The notes below the pieces were generated by a model that saw only the letters and a list, made by a program, of their open reading frames with translations, did no database searches and had not been told where the DNA came from. A stretch of 41,673 bases of DNA from Bacteroidales bacterium (lineage in GTDB: Bacteria; Bacteroidota; Bacteroidia; Bacteroidales; UBA3824). This document shows positions 17,099-25,426 of the stretch, piece by piece; positions within the stretch are counted from its first letter, which is position 1, and each line of letters starts with the position of its first letter. The stretch spans positions 1 to 41,673 of the forward strand of contig JAFXZT010000176.1 of the NCBI GenBank assembly GCA_017541145.1. The letters are read 5' to 3'. The position numbers were made by a program, and so were the translations under genes.

Positions 17099-17131
17099 TG
17101 ATTGATAGTAAATGCAAAAAACTATCAATCA
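17099..17131. promoter_or_regulatory. Perfect inverted repeat around the methyltransferase start
   Basis: TGATTGATAGT at 17099-17109 is the exact complement of ACTATCAATCA at 17121-17131. The first possible ATG (17112) sits in the 11-base loop, and the alternative ATG (17136) follows five bases after the repeat. It may be a repressor operator or an RNA hairpin limiting translation. Confidence 0.5.
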
Positions 17132-18137
17132 AAAAATGGCAGAAAAGAAAAGTTTTCGTGAAGCAAAAGTTGCCAAGAAAGATGAGTTCTATACACAACT
17201 TTGCGATATTGAAAATGAATTGAAACATTACAAGGAACATTTCAAAGGAAAAGTAGTTCTTTGTAATTGTGATGATCCTCGTGTAAGCAACTTTTTTCAT
17301 TATTTCAGTTATGGCTTTGAGCATTTAGGCTTAAAGAAACTTATTACAACTTGTTACAAAAGTCAAAGCAGAGATTTATTTTCTCAAAATGATTCTGAAC
17401 GTGCTATTTGGCTTGAATATAATGGAGATAGAAATGGAAACAGAGTACCTGATCCTGAGGAAATTGGAATTAATTACTTTAAAGGTGATGGAGATTTCCG
17501 TAGCAAAGAGTGTATTGAACTATTAAAACAATCCGACATCGTTGTTACCAATCCACCTTTTTCATTGTTTCGTGAGTATGTTGCACAATTGATTGAATAT
17601 GATAAAAAATTTATAATTGTTGGACATCAAAACGCTATTACCTATAAAGAAATATTTCCATTAATCAAAGAAAATAAAATTTGGTTAGGATATGGATTTA
17701 AAGGAGGGGCTGGGCATTTTATCAGCAAATATGAAGATACTGCAACGGCAGGTGACCATCGCGAAGGAATGATTAGAGTTTCTGGCGTTAATTGGTTTAC
17801 AAATCTTGAAATACAAAAACGTCACGAAGATTTGATTCTTTATAAAACATATAATCCCGAAGACTATCCAACATACGATAATTATGACGCAATCAATGTT
17901 AACAAAACGTCTGATATTCCAATGGATTATGACGGTATAATGGGTGTTCCTATCACTTTTTTGGACAAATATAATCCAACTCAATTTGAAATCATAAAGT
18001 TTAGAAAAGGAAATGATAATAAAGATTTGTGTGTGAATGGAAAATGTCCGTATTTTAGAATTCTTATTCGTCGCAAACAGCAAGCTCAAAACAACTTAGC
18101 TGCCGAACCGCCAACTCAATATTCAACTTCAAAATAA
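17112..18137 (+). CDS. M.EcoRI-like adenine-specific DNA methyltransferase
   Basis: The protein (341 residues from ATG 17112, or 333 from ATG 17136) matches the EcoRI modification methylase as I remember it, through DEFYTQLCDIENELKHY, CNCDDPRVSNFF, SDIVVTNPPFSLFREY (catalytic NPPF at 147-150) and YDNYDAINVNKT near the end. M.EcoRI makes N6-methyladenine in GAATTC using AdoMet; specificity here may be the same but is unproven. No EcoRI-type endonuclease is adjacent; a DUF262-HNH protein follows after six bases, so the two form one unit. An immediate in-frame stop precedes ATG 17112. The inverted repeat around that ATG makes 17136 a real alternative. Confidence 0.93.
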   Translation: MQKTINQKMAEKKSFREAKVAKKDEFYTQLCDIENELKHYKEHFKGKVVLCNCDDPRVSNFFHYFSYGFEHLGLKKLITTCYKSQSRDLFSQNDSERAIWLEYNGDRNGNRVPDPEEIGINYFKGDGDFRSKECIELLKQSDIVVTNPPFSLFREYVAQLIEYDKKFIIVGHQNAITYKEIFPLIKENKIWLGYGFKGGAGHFISKYEDTATAGDHREGMIRVSGVNWFTNLEIQKRHEDLILYKTYNPEDYPTYDNYDAINVNKTSDIPMDYDGIMGVPITFLDKYNPTQFEIIKFRKGNDNKDLCVNGKCPYFRILIRRKQQAQNNLAAEPPTQYSTSK

Positions 18138-18143
18138 CAAACC

Positions 18144-19235
18144 ATGAAAATAGAACTCAATAAAATTACTGTTCGCGAACTAACGCAAGGTTACGAGGAT
18201 AATGCCGAAAATGGTGTAACAGCTTTGAACGGCAAACTTGATGTTCGTCCTCCATTTCAACGTGAATTTGTTTACAAAGAAAATCATCGTAATGCTGTAA
18301 TTGATACTTTGACAAAAGGTTTTCCTCTCAATGTGATGTATTGGGCAACACGTGAGGATGGAACTTTTGAAATAATTGACGGTCAGCAACGTACAATTAG
18401 TATTTGTCAATATGTTAATGGCGATTTCGCTTTTGATATGCGTTATTTTCATAATTTGAAAGATGATGAAAAAGAACAGATTTTAAATTATGAATTGCAA
18501 GTCTATATTTGCAGCGGTACCGACAGCGAAAAACTCCGCTGGTTTGAAACTATCAATATCGCCGGTGAAGAACTTACCAAACAAGAACTTCGCAATGCCG
18601 TCTATGCCGGAAGTTGGGTAAGTGATGCAAAACGTTATTTTAGTAGAAACGGAGCTCCGGCTGTTAAAATCGGTTCAGATTATTTAAACGGTTCAGCAAT
18701 TCGTCAAGAATATTTGGAAACTGCTATTTCTTGGATTTCTGACGGTAATATTGAAATTTATATGGGAAATCATCAAAATGACCCAAATGCAGCTCCTCTT
18801 TGGCAGTTTTTCAATTCTTTAATTACTTGGATTGAAACTACTTTTAAGCCTACAAAAGAACGTAAAAAAATAATGAAAGGTGTAGATTGGGGATTTCTTT
18901 ATAAAAATTTCAAAGATAAGTTGATTAATCAAAAAGAAGTAGAAGAGGAAGTTAAACGTTTGATTTTGGATGATGACGTTACAAATAACAAAGGCATTTA
19001 TCCGTATATTTTAACTCGAAAAGAAAAATACTTGTCTCTACGTGCTTTTTCTGATTCACAAAAACTTGCAGTTTACGAACTTCAAAAAGGTATTTGTCCG
19101 CATTGTAAAAAACATTTTGACATCGAACAAATGGAAGCCGATCATATTACGCCGTGGAGCAAAGGCGGTCATACGGTGAAAGAAAATTGTCAGATGCTGT
19201 GCCGCGATTGCAACAGAAAAAAATCAGCAAAATAA
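18144..19235 (+). CDS. DUF262 and HNH nuclease domain protein
   Basis: The 363-residue protein has an N-terminal DUF262 (ParB/Srx-like) domain: PPFQREFVY at about 36-44 and the signature DGQQR at 79-83. A C-terminal HNH domain has CPHC at 318-321, ADH with Asp333/His334, an Asn near 348 and a second Cys pair at 353/356 (CRDC), so the zinc-finger and catalytic residues are intact. In GmrSD, BrxU and SspE, DUF262 domains hydrolyse NTP and control an attached HNH nuclease. Here the protein follows an M.EcoRI-like methyltransferase, so it is likely the restriction or defence nuclease of the cassette. Whether it cuts unmodified or modified DNA cannot be told. Confidence 0.9.
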   Translation: MKIELNKITVRELTQGYEDNAENGVTALNGKLDVRPPFQREFVYKENHRNAVIDTLTKGFPLNVMYWATREDGTFEIIDGQQRTISICQYVNGDFAFDMRYFHNLKDDEKEQILNYELQVYICSGTDSEKLRWFETINIAGEELTKQELRNAVYAGSWVSDAKRYFSRNGAPAVKIGSDYLNGSAIRQEYLETAISWISDGNIEIYMGNHQNDPNAAPLWQFFNSLITWIETTFKPTKERKKIMKGVDWGFLYKNFKDKLINQKEVEEEVKRLILDDDVTNNKGIYPYILTRKEKYLSLRAFSDSQKLAVYELQKGICPHCKKHFDIEQMEADHITPWSKGGHTVKENCQMLCRDCNRKKSAK

Positions 19236-19244
19236 AACTCAAAA

Positions 19245-19285
19245 AAAACGCCGTTGATTTTTTTTCAGCGGCGTTTTGCTTATTT
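19245..19285. terminator. Bidirectional terminator between the nuclease and amylase genes
   Basis: A 13-bp stem (19245-19257 with 19265-19277, one G-U pair) has A runs on its left and T on its right, so it serves both converging genes. Confidence 0.8.
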
Positions 19286-19299
19286 TTAGGGCGTAATTT

Positions 19300-20571
19300 T
19301 TACTTTTTTACATAAATTCGATATTCCCATGGTCTGAGACCGAATTTTTCACGGGAAGTGAATTTTTCGGTTGTGCCCTCAAAATAATTTGTGTAGCTTC
19401 CTGCTAACATTTCACTTTCTGCGATAAATTCCACACGGTCGGGATTCAGATTGAAAAGTACTACCACTTTGTTGTCGTCTTTTTGACGTGCGAAGGCGTA
19501 GATATTGCAGTTGTCTGTGGTCATTATTTTTGAGTAACTACCGCCAAATGTTCCGTTCCAAAGTGCTTTGTTCTTGAGTTTCAAGGCGTTGAGCTTTGTG
19601 TAAAAATCAGCCAACGGATAATCACCCCATTCGATATTTTGTTTTTCAAACAGAGGAATCGATTTGTTGTATGCCGATTCTTGACCGCAATAAATCATTG
19701 GCATTCCGGGCATTACGTAGCTAAGAACAGCAAGAGTTTTTGCAGCATCGCCAAATCGGTCGTATTCTGTACCGTTCCAAGCGCTTTCGTCGTGATTTGA
19801 GGTGAAAATCATTCTGTAGTTTTCCGGCTGAAATTTCCAAAGCTCGTAATTCCTGTAATGATCGAAATCATAAACGTTTTTTTCTTTTCTTACGATTTTT
19901 TTCATTAGATTGTGGAGTTCCCAGCTGTATGTCATGTCAAAAGCGTCATGAATTGTTGGGTCTTCCCATTCTGCGAGCCAGAAACACGGTTTTATTTTGT
20001 CAACTTCTTGTCTTGCTTTTACCCAAAACCATGTTGGAACCAAACCTGCCATGTCGCAACGGTAACCGTCGATGTCAAACTCTTTTACCCAGTAACTTAA
20101 AGCGTCAATCATTGCATTTACAGTATCGGGATTGTTGTAATTGAGGTGTGCAACGTCGGTCCAATCGTCGTTTGGTGCCAAAACATTGCCGTGTTCGTCA
20201 CGATAATATCTTTCGGGATTTATTTTTATCCAATCGTTGTCCCAAGCAGTATGATTTGCCACCCAGTCCAAAACTACGTGCATTTTCAGGTCGTGAATTT
20301 CTTTTATCAATTTTCTGAAATCTTCAGCAGTTCCGAAATCCGGATTTACTGCTTTGTAGTCTTTTACACTGTAAGCACTGCCATAAGTTCCTTTTCTGTT
20401 TTTTTCGCCAATCGGGAAAATCGGCATCAGCCAAAGAATATCTATTCCGGTGTCTTTCAGCCTTTTGAGCTGTTTGCGCAGTCCGTTGATATTTCCTTCC
20501 GGCGAAAACTGACGGATATTTACTTCGTAGATGTTGGAACTTTTGGTCCATTCTGGTGTTTTGTATGCCAT
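19300..20571 (-). CDS. Cytoplasmic GH13 alpha-amylase-family protein
   Basis: The 423-residue protein has no signal peptide, so it acts in the cytoplasm. The four GH13 regions are DWVANHT at 102-108, RCDMAG with the nucleophile Asp173, AEWEDP with the acid/base Glu201, and TSNHDES with the transition-state Asp261. A small C-terminal beta domain follows. Exact activity (amylase, maltogenic or alpha-glucosidase) is not clear. It follows the GH77 gene by 43 bases in the same direction, so both probably degrade or remodel intracellular alpha-glucan such as glycogen or maltodextrin. Confidence 0.93.
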   Translation of the reverse strand: MAYKTPEWTKSSNIYEVNIRQFSPEGNINGLRKQLKRLKDTGIDILWLMPIFPIGEKNRKGTYGSAYSVKDYKAVNPDFGTAEDFRKLIKEIHDLKMHVVLDWVANHTAWDNDWIKINPERYYRDEHGNVLAPNDDWTDVAHLNYNNPDTVNAMIDALSYWVKEFDIDGYRCDMAGLVPTWFWVKARQEVDKIKPCFWLAEWEDPTIHDAFDMTYSWELHNLMKKIVRKEKNVYDFDHYRNYELWKFQPENYRMIFTSNHDESAWNGTEYDRFGDAAKTLAVLSYVMPGMPMIYCGQESAYNKSIPLFEKQNIEWGDYPLADFYTKLNALKLKNKALWNGTFGGSYSKIMTTDNCNIYAFARQKDDNKVVVLFNLNPDRVEFIAESEMLAGSYTNYFEGTTEKFTSREKFGLRPWEYRIYVKK

Positions 20572-20614
20572 GATCTATTTGTTTTATGGTTGTTTTTATA
20601 ATTTGTTGTTCTGC

Positions 20615-23314
20615 TTAGTATGCGATGTCTCTGCCTGAAAAATGTAACATCTCTTTGAGGGTTTTGTTGAGATCGTCGGCTTTTTCAAGGTCTTCGAGAC
20701 TGATATGACAACGGTATCGCCAATAGTGATTAGGTTCGCTTGGAACATTAATTCTTTCTTCACGCGGATCTTTCAAGCGGAGTTTTTCGTCGAGACCGAG
20801 AATATCCTGAATCGGGAAAACTGCCCACATCGCCGGTGAATAAAGGTGTTGGAAAATAATATCTTTTACTACCCAAGTTTCGCAATAGTACGGAGCTGCT
20901 CCGCTCTTGCTCAATCCGTTGTTGTAGAATCTCTGAGCGCGTGCGTGGTCTTCTTCCCACCATCCGCGAATCGGCGATGTATCGTGAGACGACGGTGTTG
21001 CTACTGCCAAGAACGGATATCCGGCAGGACGTCCGAATTCTGTAGAAGTTTCTTTCGGCATTCTTTGGATTTCAAGGCTCAAGATATTGAGTTTGCGCAT
21101 TACTTCGGGAACGCAAGCCGGTATCATTCCGAGGTCTTCGCCGCAAACCATCATGTTGGTAGCATTGGTAAGTCCCGGCAATTTTATTTCAGCCTGATTT
21201 CTCCACAAAGTTTCGTTTCGGCGGTAGAAATAATCGTTGTAAAGATCGCCGATTATACGTTTTGCATTGTCGTCCAAATCTTTGTAAGAATTGGTTTTGA
21301 ACAGAGAGTGACGCGGATGGTAGCCGTCGGGATTTTTCTTGTCTTTGAAAAATATTACTTCGGATACCAAATATATCAATCCTTGTTTAATTGTCTGTAA
21401 ATGAAGCATTTCTTCGGGCGACGGTACAGCTATTGCCTTGAATGCTTCTTCTATTTTGTATTGTGTATCGTATTCGGGTTTTAGAGTGTATTCGCCTTCT
21501 TTGCCTTCTATTTCGTTTAGGAACGAGTGTTTTACATATCCGGCTTGTTCTCCAAAAATCTGTTTCAAGATGTATTCACGGATATACGGTTTGCAAAGTC
21601 TGTCTTCGTCAAAACGCATACCGCGACCTTCAAGTTCTTGTCTTGAAATCGGGATTGCGGGATCGAATACGCCCATCAAACCTTTGGTCTGAGTTTCGGG
21701 AATACTCCAAATTCTGAAAAATCCCAAAATATGGTCAAGACGGTAAGCGTCGAAATATTCCGACATCTTTGTCAATCTTGCTTTCCACCATGCAAAACCG
21801 TCTTTTGACATCTCTTCCCAGTTGTATGTCGGGAATCCCCAGTTCTGACCATCTTCCGAAAAATCGTCGGGCGGCGCACCGGCTTGACAATCAAGATTAT
21901 ACAATTTAGGATTTACCCACGCATCTACACTGTGTTTTGCAATTCCGATTGGAATATCGCCTTTTAGGATTATGCCGTTTTTGCGGGCGTAGGCTGATAC
22001 TTTTGATAATTGCAAATGCAAATGATATTGTATAAAAAAGTGTACCGCTACATCGTCGAAATTTTTGTTGGATTCGTCACAAAGTTTATCAATCATTTCT
22101 TGATTGTAAACCGCAAAATCGCCCCAACGACTAAAATCCGGCGTTCCGTAAAGATCTCTCAGATAAGAGAATACGGCGTAAGGTTTTAGCCAATGTTGGT
22201 TTTTATTGTAAAAATCCTGATATGTTTTGTCTTTGAGGAATTGTCTTTGGTTTTCGTCGTAAATTATCTTGAAGAATCGTGATTTTACTTTCATTACTTC
22301 TTCGTAATCCACCTTGCTGAGCTTGTTGAGTTCAGCCATACGTTGTTTGAGAATATCTTTTGTAACATCGCTTGCAGTTTCAGCCATGTCTTTGATTCTC
22401 AAATATATCGGGTGCAATGCGAAAACCGAAACGCATTTGTAAGGATAAGAATCCTTGTAAGTATGAGTTAAAACAGTATCGTTTACCGGCAAGAGTTGAA
22501 TCATTTTCAAACCGGTTTTTTTAGCCCAATCTACAAGTTTTATCAAATCGGCAAATTCACCGACGCCGCAATCCTCGTTGCTGCGTAGCGAGAAAACCGG
22601 AATTGCCACACCGGCAGCTTTCCACGGATAGCGCGGAAATTTGAAATCTTCGTCGTTTATTATATAGAAATCCTCGGTTTCGGGAGTGAAATATCTTGTA
22701 ACATATTCTTCCAAAACCACTTTGTCGGTTTCTTTTTCGCAAATACAATATTTGTATTCGGCATATCTTTGCGGACGGTCGATACAAAATTCGGCTTTCC
22801 ATTCAGGAAAATTTTCATCGGAAAGTTTTATTATAACATCGTTTTCCGGTAGCGAACCGAGAAATTTTACGGCGACATAATGCTCCGGCTTTACCCTTAC
22901 CAACGGAATGGACACTCTGAGGACTACTTTGTTGTCTTCACGCTTTTCCAACTGTTTGAACGGTAAATAGCTGTCGCGATTGAAAATTACTTTTTTGAAT
23001 GCCGAAGAGTACATCACATTGTTCGGATTTATTTTCGGTTTCCAATAGTCATGTACAATGATATTTTCGGATTCTATTTTGGAAGCGTAAAATTTTCGCT
23101 CTCCAAATTCGTAAAGAGTTTGGCTGATGTTGTTGTCTTTCATCAAGTATTTGTATGTAAATTCCTTTTCGGGAATTTTATCCAAATCTATAGTGAGTTC
23201 CCAATCTCCGTTGGTTTTGGGAGTCATTAAGGCAATACCTTGTCCGGGTATGCTATCAATCATCAACTGCTGCCCGTAGCATGTGCGGTAATTTATTCTA
23301 AATGTAATTCTCAT
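20615..23314 (-). CDS. malQ: 4-alpha-glucanotransferase (GH77) with CBM20 domains
   Basis: MalQ moves alpha-1,4-glucan segments between maltodextrins and releases glucose. I chose ATG 23312-23314 (899 residues); the longer frame begins at a TTG. The first roughly 260 residues form two starch-binding CBM20 domains, as in plant DPE2 and Bacteroidetes MalQ, making it much longer than the E. coli enzyme. The catalytic part shows AYRLDHILGFFRIW (nucleophile Asp), MVCGEDLGMIP (acid/base Glu) and SSHDTSPIRGWWEE. It is the first gene of a pair with the GH13 enzyme. A candidate promoter and two leader hairpins lie upstream at 23590-23770. Confidence 0.95.
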   Translation of the reverse strand: MRITFRINYRTCYGQQLMIDSIPGQGIALMTPKTNGDWELTIDLDKIPEKEFTYKYLMKDNNISQTLYEFGERKFYASKIESENIIVHDYWKPKINPNNVMYSSAFKKVIFNRDSYLPFKQLEKREDNKVVLRVSIPLVRVKPEHYVAVKFLGSLPENDVIIKLSDENFPEWKAEFCIDRPQRYAEYKYCICEKETDKVVLEEYVTRYFTPETEDFYIINDEDFKFPRYPWKAAGVAIPVFSLRSNEDCGVGEFADLIKLVDWAKKTGLKMIQLLPVNDTVLTHTYKDSYPYKCVSVFALHPIYLRIKDMAETASDVTKDILKQRMAELNKLSKVDYEEVMKVKSRFFKIIYDENQRQFLKDKTYQDFYNKNQHWLKPYAVFSYLRDLYGTPDFSRWGDFAVYNQEMIDKLCDESNKNFDDVAVHFFIQYHLHLQLSKVSAYARKNGIILKGDIPIGIAKHSVDAWVNPKLYNLDCQAGAPPDDFSEDGQNWGFPTYNWEEMSKDGFAWWKARLTKMSEYFDAYRLDHILGFFRIWSIPETQTKGLMGVFDPAIPISRQELEGRGMRFDEDRLCKPYIREYILKQIFGEQAGYVKHSFLNEIEGKEGEYTLKPEYDTQYKIEEAFKAIAVPSPEEMLHLQTIKQGLIYLVSEVIFFKDKKNPDGYHPRHSLFKTNSYKDLDDNAKRIIGDLYNDYFYRRNETLWRNQAEIKLPGLTNATNMMVCGEDLGMIPACVPEVMRKLNILSLEIQRMPKETSTEFGRPAGYPFLAVATPSSHDTSPIRGWWEEDHARAQRFYNNGLSKSGAAPYYCETWVVKDIIFQHLYSPAMWAVFPIQDILGLDEKLRLKDPREERINVPSEPNHYWRYRCHISLEDLEKADDLNKTLKEMLHFSGRDIAY

Positions 23315-24038
23315 TATAAATGTTTGATGCAATAATTTGACTTCCGGGGTTTTGTTTCCGACAGTCCTTTTTTTCGGTTTTTGCTATAAATATTTATCAA
23401 TATTTATGCTACTAAAGTAAAAAAAGATTTTGATTTTTGGGGTTAATAAATGATTAATTAGTGAATTTTTTTTGAAGTCTCTTGCTGTTGTGTTTGATAA
23501 TCAGATTGTTGTAAAGATGTAAAAAAATAAATTGTAAGAGTACATTTATTGAAAGTTTATGTAATTTTTAACATATTTTGGGGTAACATAAAAAAACGAA
23601 GTCAGTAAAACCAAAAATTACTGACCTCCCAAAAACAACAAAAGCAGGATTATTCACCTGCTCTGTCGCTACTAATTTTTAACCTAAACCTAATATTATG
23701 AAAAGACAATTATAAATTCTAATAATTTTTAACTATTATTCAATTCTTATTTTCTACACTGCAAAGATAGTGCTGATGTTTGAAATAAAAATTACCCGAA
23801 ATTTAAGTATCGTTGAATTATATCATTAAATAAAAGTTAATCTCAATTCTTGATGTTGGCTAATTCTTAATAGAATACAGCTTTTTTGCAGTTTTATTGT
23901 ATTTTTTATCTGTAATTCTTGTAGCGAAAGTATAGAAAATTGTTTCTAAATATTGTTGTAATATTTTTTAAGTCAAATAGTTACAAATAATTATTGTATA
24001 AAATACACAGTAAAGTTATTGTTATACGAAATACAAAA
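23315..24038. other. Long intergenic region upstream of malQ
   Basis: No gene is seen in about 720 bases. On the minus strand it holds a candidate promoter (23762-23769) and two hairpins with T runs (23590-23625 and 23640-23662), described separately. A -7-like box with one mismatch (TACTTTAG) lies nearer malQ at about 23412-23420. The part from 23780 to 24030 is plain AT-rich sequence. Confidence 0.4.
23590..23769 (-). ncRNA. Candidate short transcript or malQ leader with terminator hairpins
   Basis: On the minus strand a perfect TAnnTTTG box (TATCTTTG, 23769-23762) would start RNA at about 23756. About 95 bases later comes a hairpin (23657-23662 with 23643-23648) and then a second, 8-bp one (23618-23625 with 23601-23608) followed by seven T. 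The transcript could be a small RNA of about 165 nt or the regulated leader of malQ. It is read by eye only. Confidence 0.35.
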
Positions 24039-24070
24039 AATGGATTTCTGCTATGAAACAGAAATCCATT
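24035..24070 (-). terminator. Terminator of the aldolase-like gene
   Basis: A perfect 12-bp stem pairs 24059-24070 with 24039-24050 around an 8-base loop; six T follow on the minus strand. It lies 12 bases after the stop codon. Confidence 0.85.
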
Positions 24071-24081
24071 CGTTTTCAGGA

Positions 24082-25056
24082 TTATTCGTGAGAAATTTCT
24101 TTGTAAAATTCAGCCAAATCGCTGCGTTTTTCCTTGGTGTAATCGATTGCGGATTTCGGGTGCTGATTCAGCTGACCGGTAAACATGTATTGCCAATCGT
24201 AACCCCAAACAGTACCTTCTTTCTTGAGTTCGGCGATATATTTTTCCAAAAATTCAATCACCGGGAAAATATGATATTTAGGATTTTTGAGGAAACCGAG
24301 CAAAAGTTCCATCGAGCAGTTGCCCGCGCCGCGACCCATAGAGCCGTAAGTAGCATCCAGCCAATCAACTCCGTCGCTTACAGATTCTATTGTGTTGGCA
24401 AAAGCAAGTTGCTGATTGTTGTGAGCATGTATGCCGAGAGATTTGCCGTAACGGTCAGCATAATTCTTGTAAAAATGTACAAGTCGCTGTATTTGTTCCG
24501 GATACAAACTACCAAAACTGTCAACAATATAAATACAATCCACAGGAGATTTACCCAACATCTCGAGAGCAATTCCGAGGTCGCTTTCCTGAGCGTTGGA
24601 AATAGCCATAATATTGCAACTTACTTCATAACCCTTTTTCTTGGCATCTTCAATCATCTCGATAGCCGACGGCATATTTTGGATGTAAGTAGCTATGCGA
24701 ATGAGGTCTACGGGACTGTTTTTACGGTCTTGAATATCATTTTTGTAGTCGCAACGTCCTACATCAGCCATGATAGCGAGTTTTAGTTGCGGAGATTTTT
24801 CGTTGCCGATTATCGACAAAATATCGTCGTCGCTTGAAAATTTCCATTTACCGAATTTAGTAGCGTCAAACATCTTTTTGTCGGCGCGGTAACCAAATTC
24901 CATGTAATCAACTCCTGCGTTGATATTAGTTTGATAAATAGCCTTCGCAAATTCATCGGTAAAACGGAAATCATTCACCAAACCTCCGTCCCTCAAGGTA
25001 GCGTCCAAAACCTTGATACTCGGTCTGAACTCCATAAGTTTTGATAATTCTTTCAT
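24082..25056 (-). CDS. Aldolase of the HMGL-like (DRE-TIM) family
   Basis: The 324-residue protein begins with the DRE-TIM metal motif VLDATLRDGG at 16-25 and has the downstream metal-binding IHAHNNQQLAFAN plus a glycine-rich YGSMGRGAGNC. These place it with HMG-CoA lyase, isopropylmalate synthase and 4-hydroxy-2-oxovalerate aldolase. It lacks the length of isopropylmalate or citramalate synthases, so a lyase or aldolase is more likely; its substrate is unknown. It stands alone on the minus strand, with its own promoter-like box at 25090-25097 and a terminator. Confidence 0.85.
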   Translation of the reverse strand: MKELSKLMEFRPSIKVLDATLRDGGLVNDFRFTDEFAKAIYQTNINAGVDYMEFGYRADKKMFDATKFGKWKFSSDDDILSIIGNEKSPQLKLAIMADVGRCDYKNDIQDRKNSPVDLIRIATYIQNMPSAIEMIEDAKKKGYEVSCNIMAISNAQESDLGIALEMLGKSPVDCIYIVDSFGSLYPEQIQRLVHFYKNYADRYGKSLGIHAHNNQQLAFANTIESVSDGVDWLDATYGSMGRGAGNCSMELLLGFLKNPKYHIFPVIEFLEKYIAELKKEGTVWGYDWQYMFTGQLNQHPKSAIDYTKEKRSDLAEFYKEISHE

Positions 25057-25426
25057 TTGAATTTATGTTTTTTGTAGTCTTGATGTCGGCAAAGATAAGA
25101 ATAGTTGCAACAATTAAGAAATTTTTTTGACAATCTATCAGTTACATCTTTTCGTTATGATTTTTCATATATTTTTTTTTGACAGTTTTTTATTTGAAAC
25201 AGCCGGCTCACATCCGGTATTGATTTACAAAAAATAATTGTACATATATCAATTTGTCAGGAGTTTAGCACAAGTCAACAAAAAACTTGAAAATAAAATT
25301 TAAATTTTATATAAATAATCCTAAAATAATACTTAAATTTGTTACTTGGAATTTTGGCAGATTATCGAGTTCCAAAAAAATGGTTCAATATATTAATTAT
25401 TAATTAGATAAAAAACAGAAATCATA
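25057..25426. other. Divergent promoter region
   Basis: This 370-base gap has no gene. It separates the aldolase-like gene (minus) from the phosphoesterase gene (plus). Boxes matching TAnnTTTG lie at 25097-25090 on the minus strand (TATCTTTG) and at 25334-25341 on the plus strand (TAAATTTG). No good -33 elements were found for either. Confidence 0.5.
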
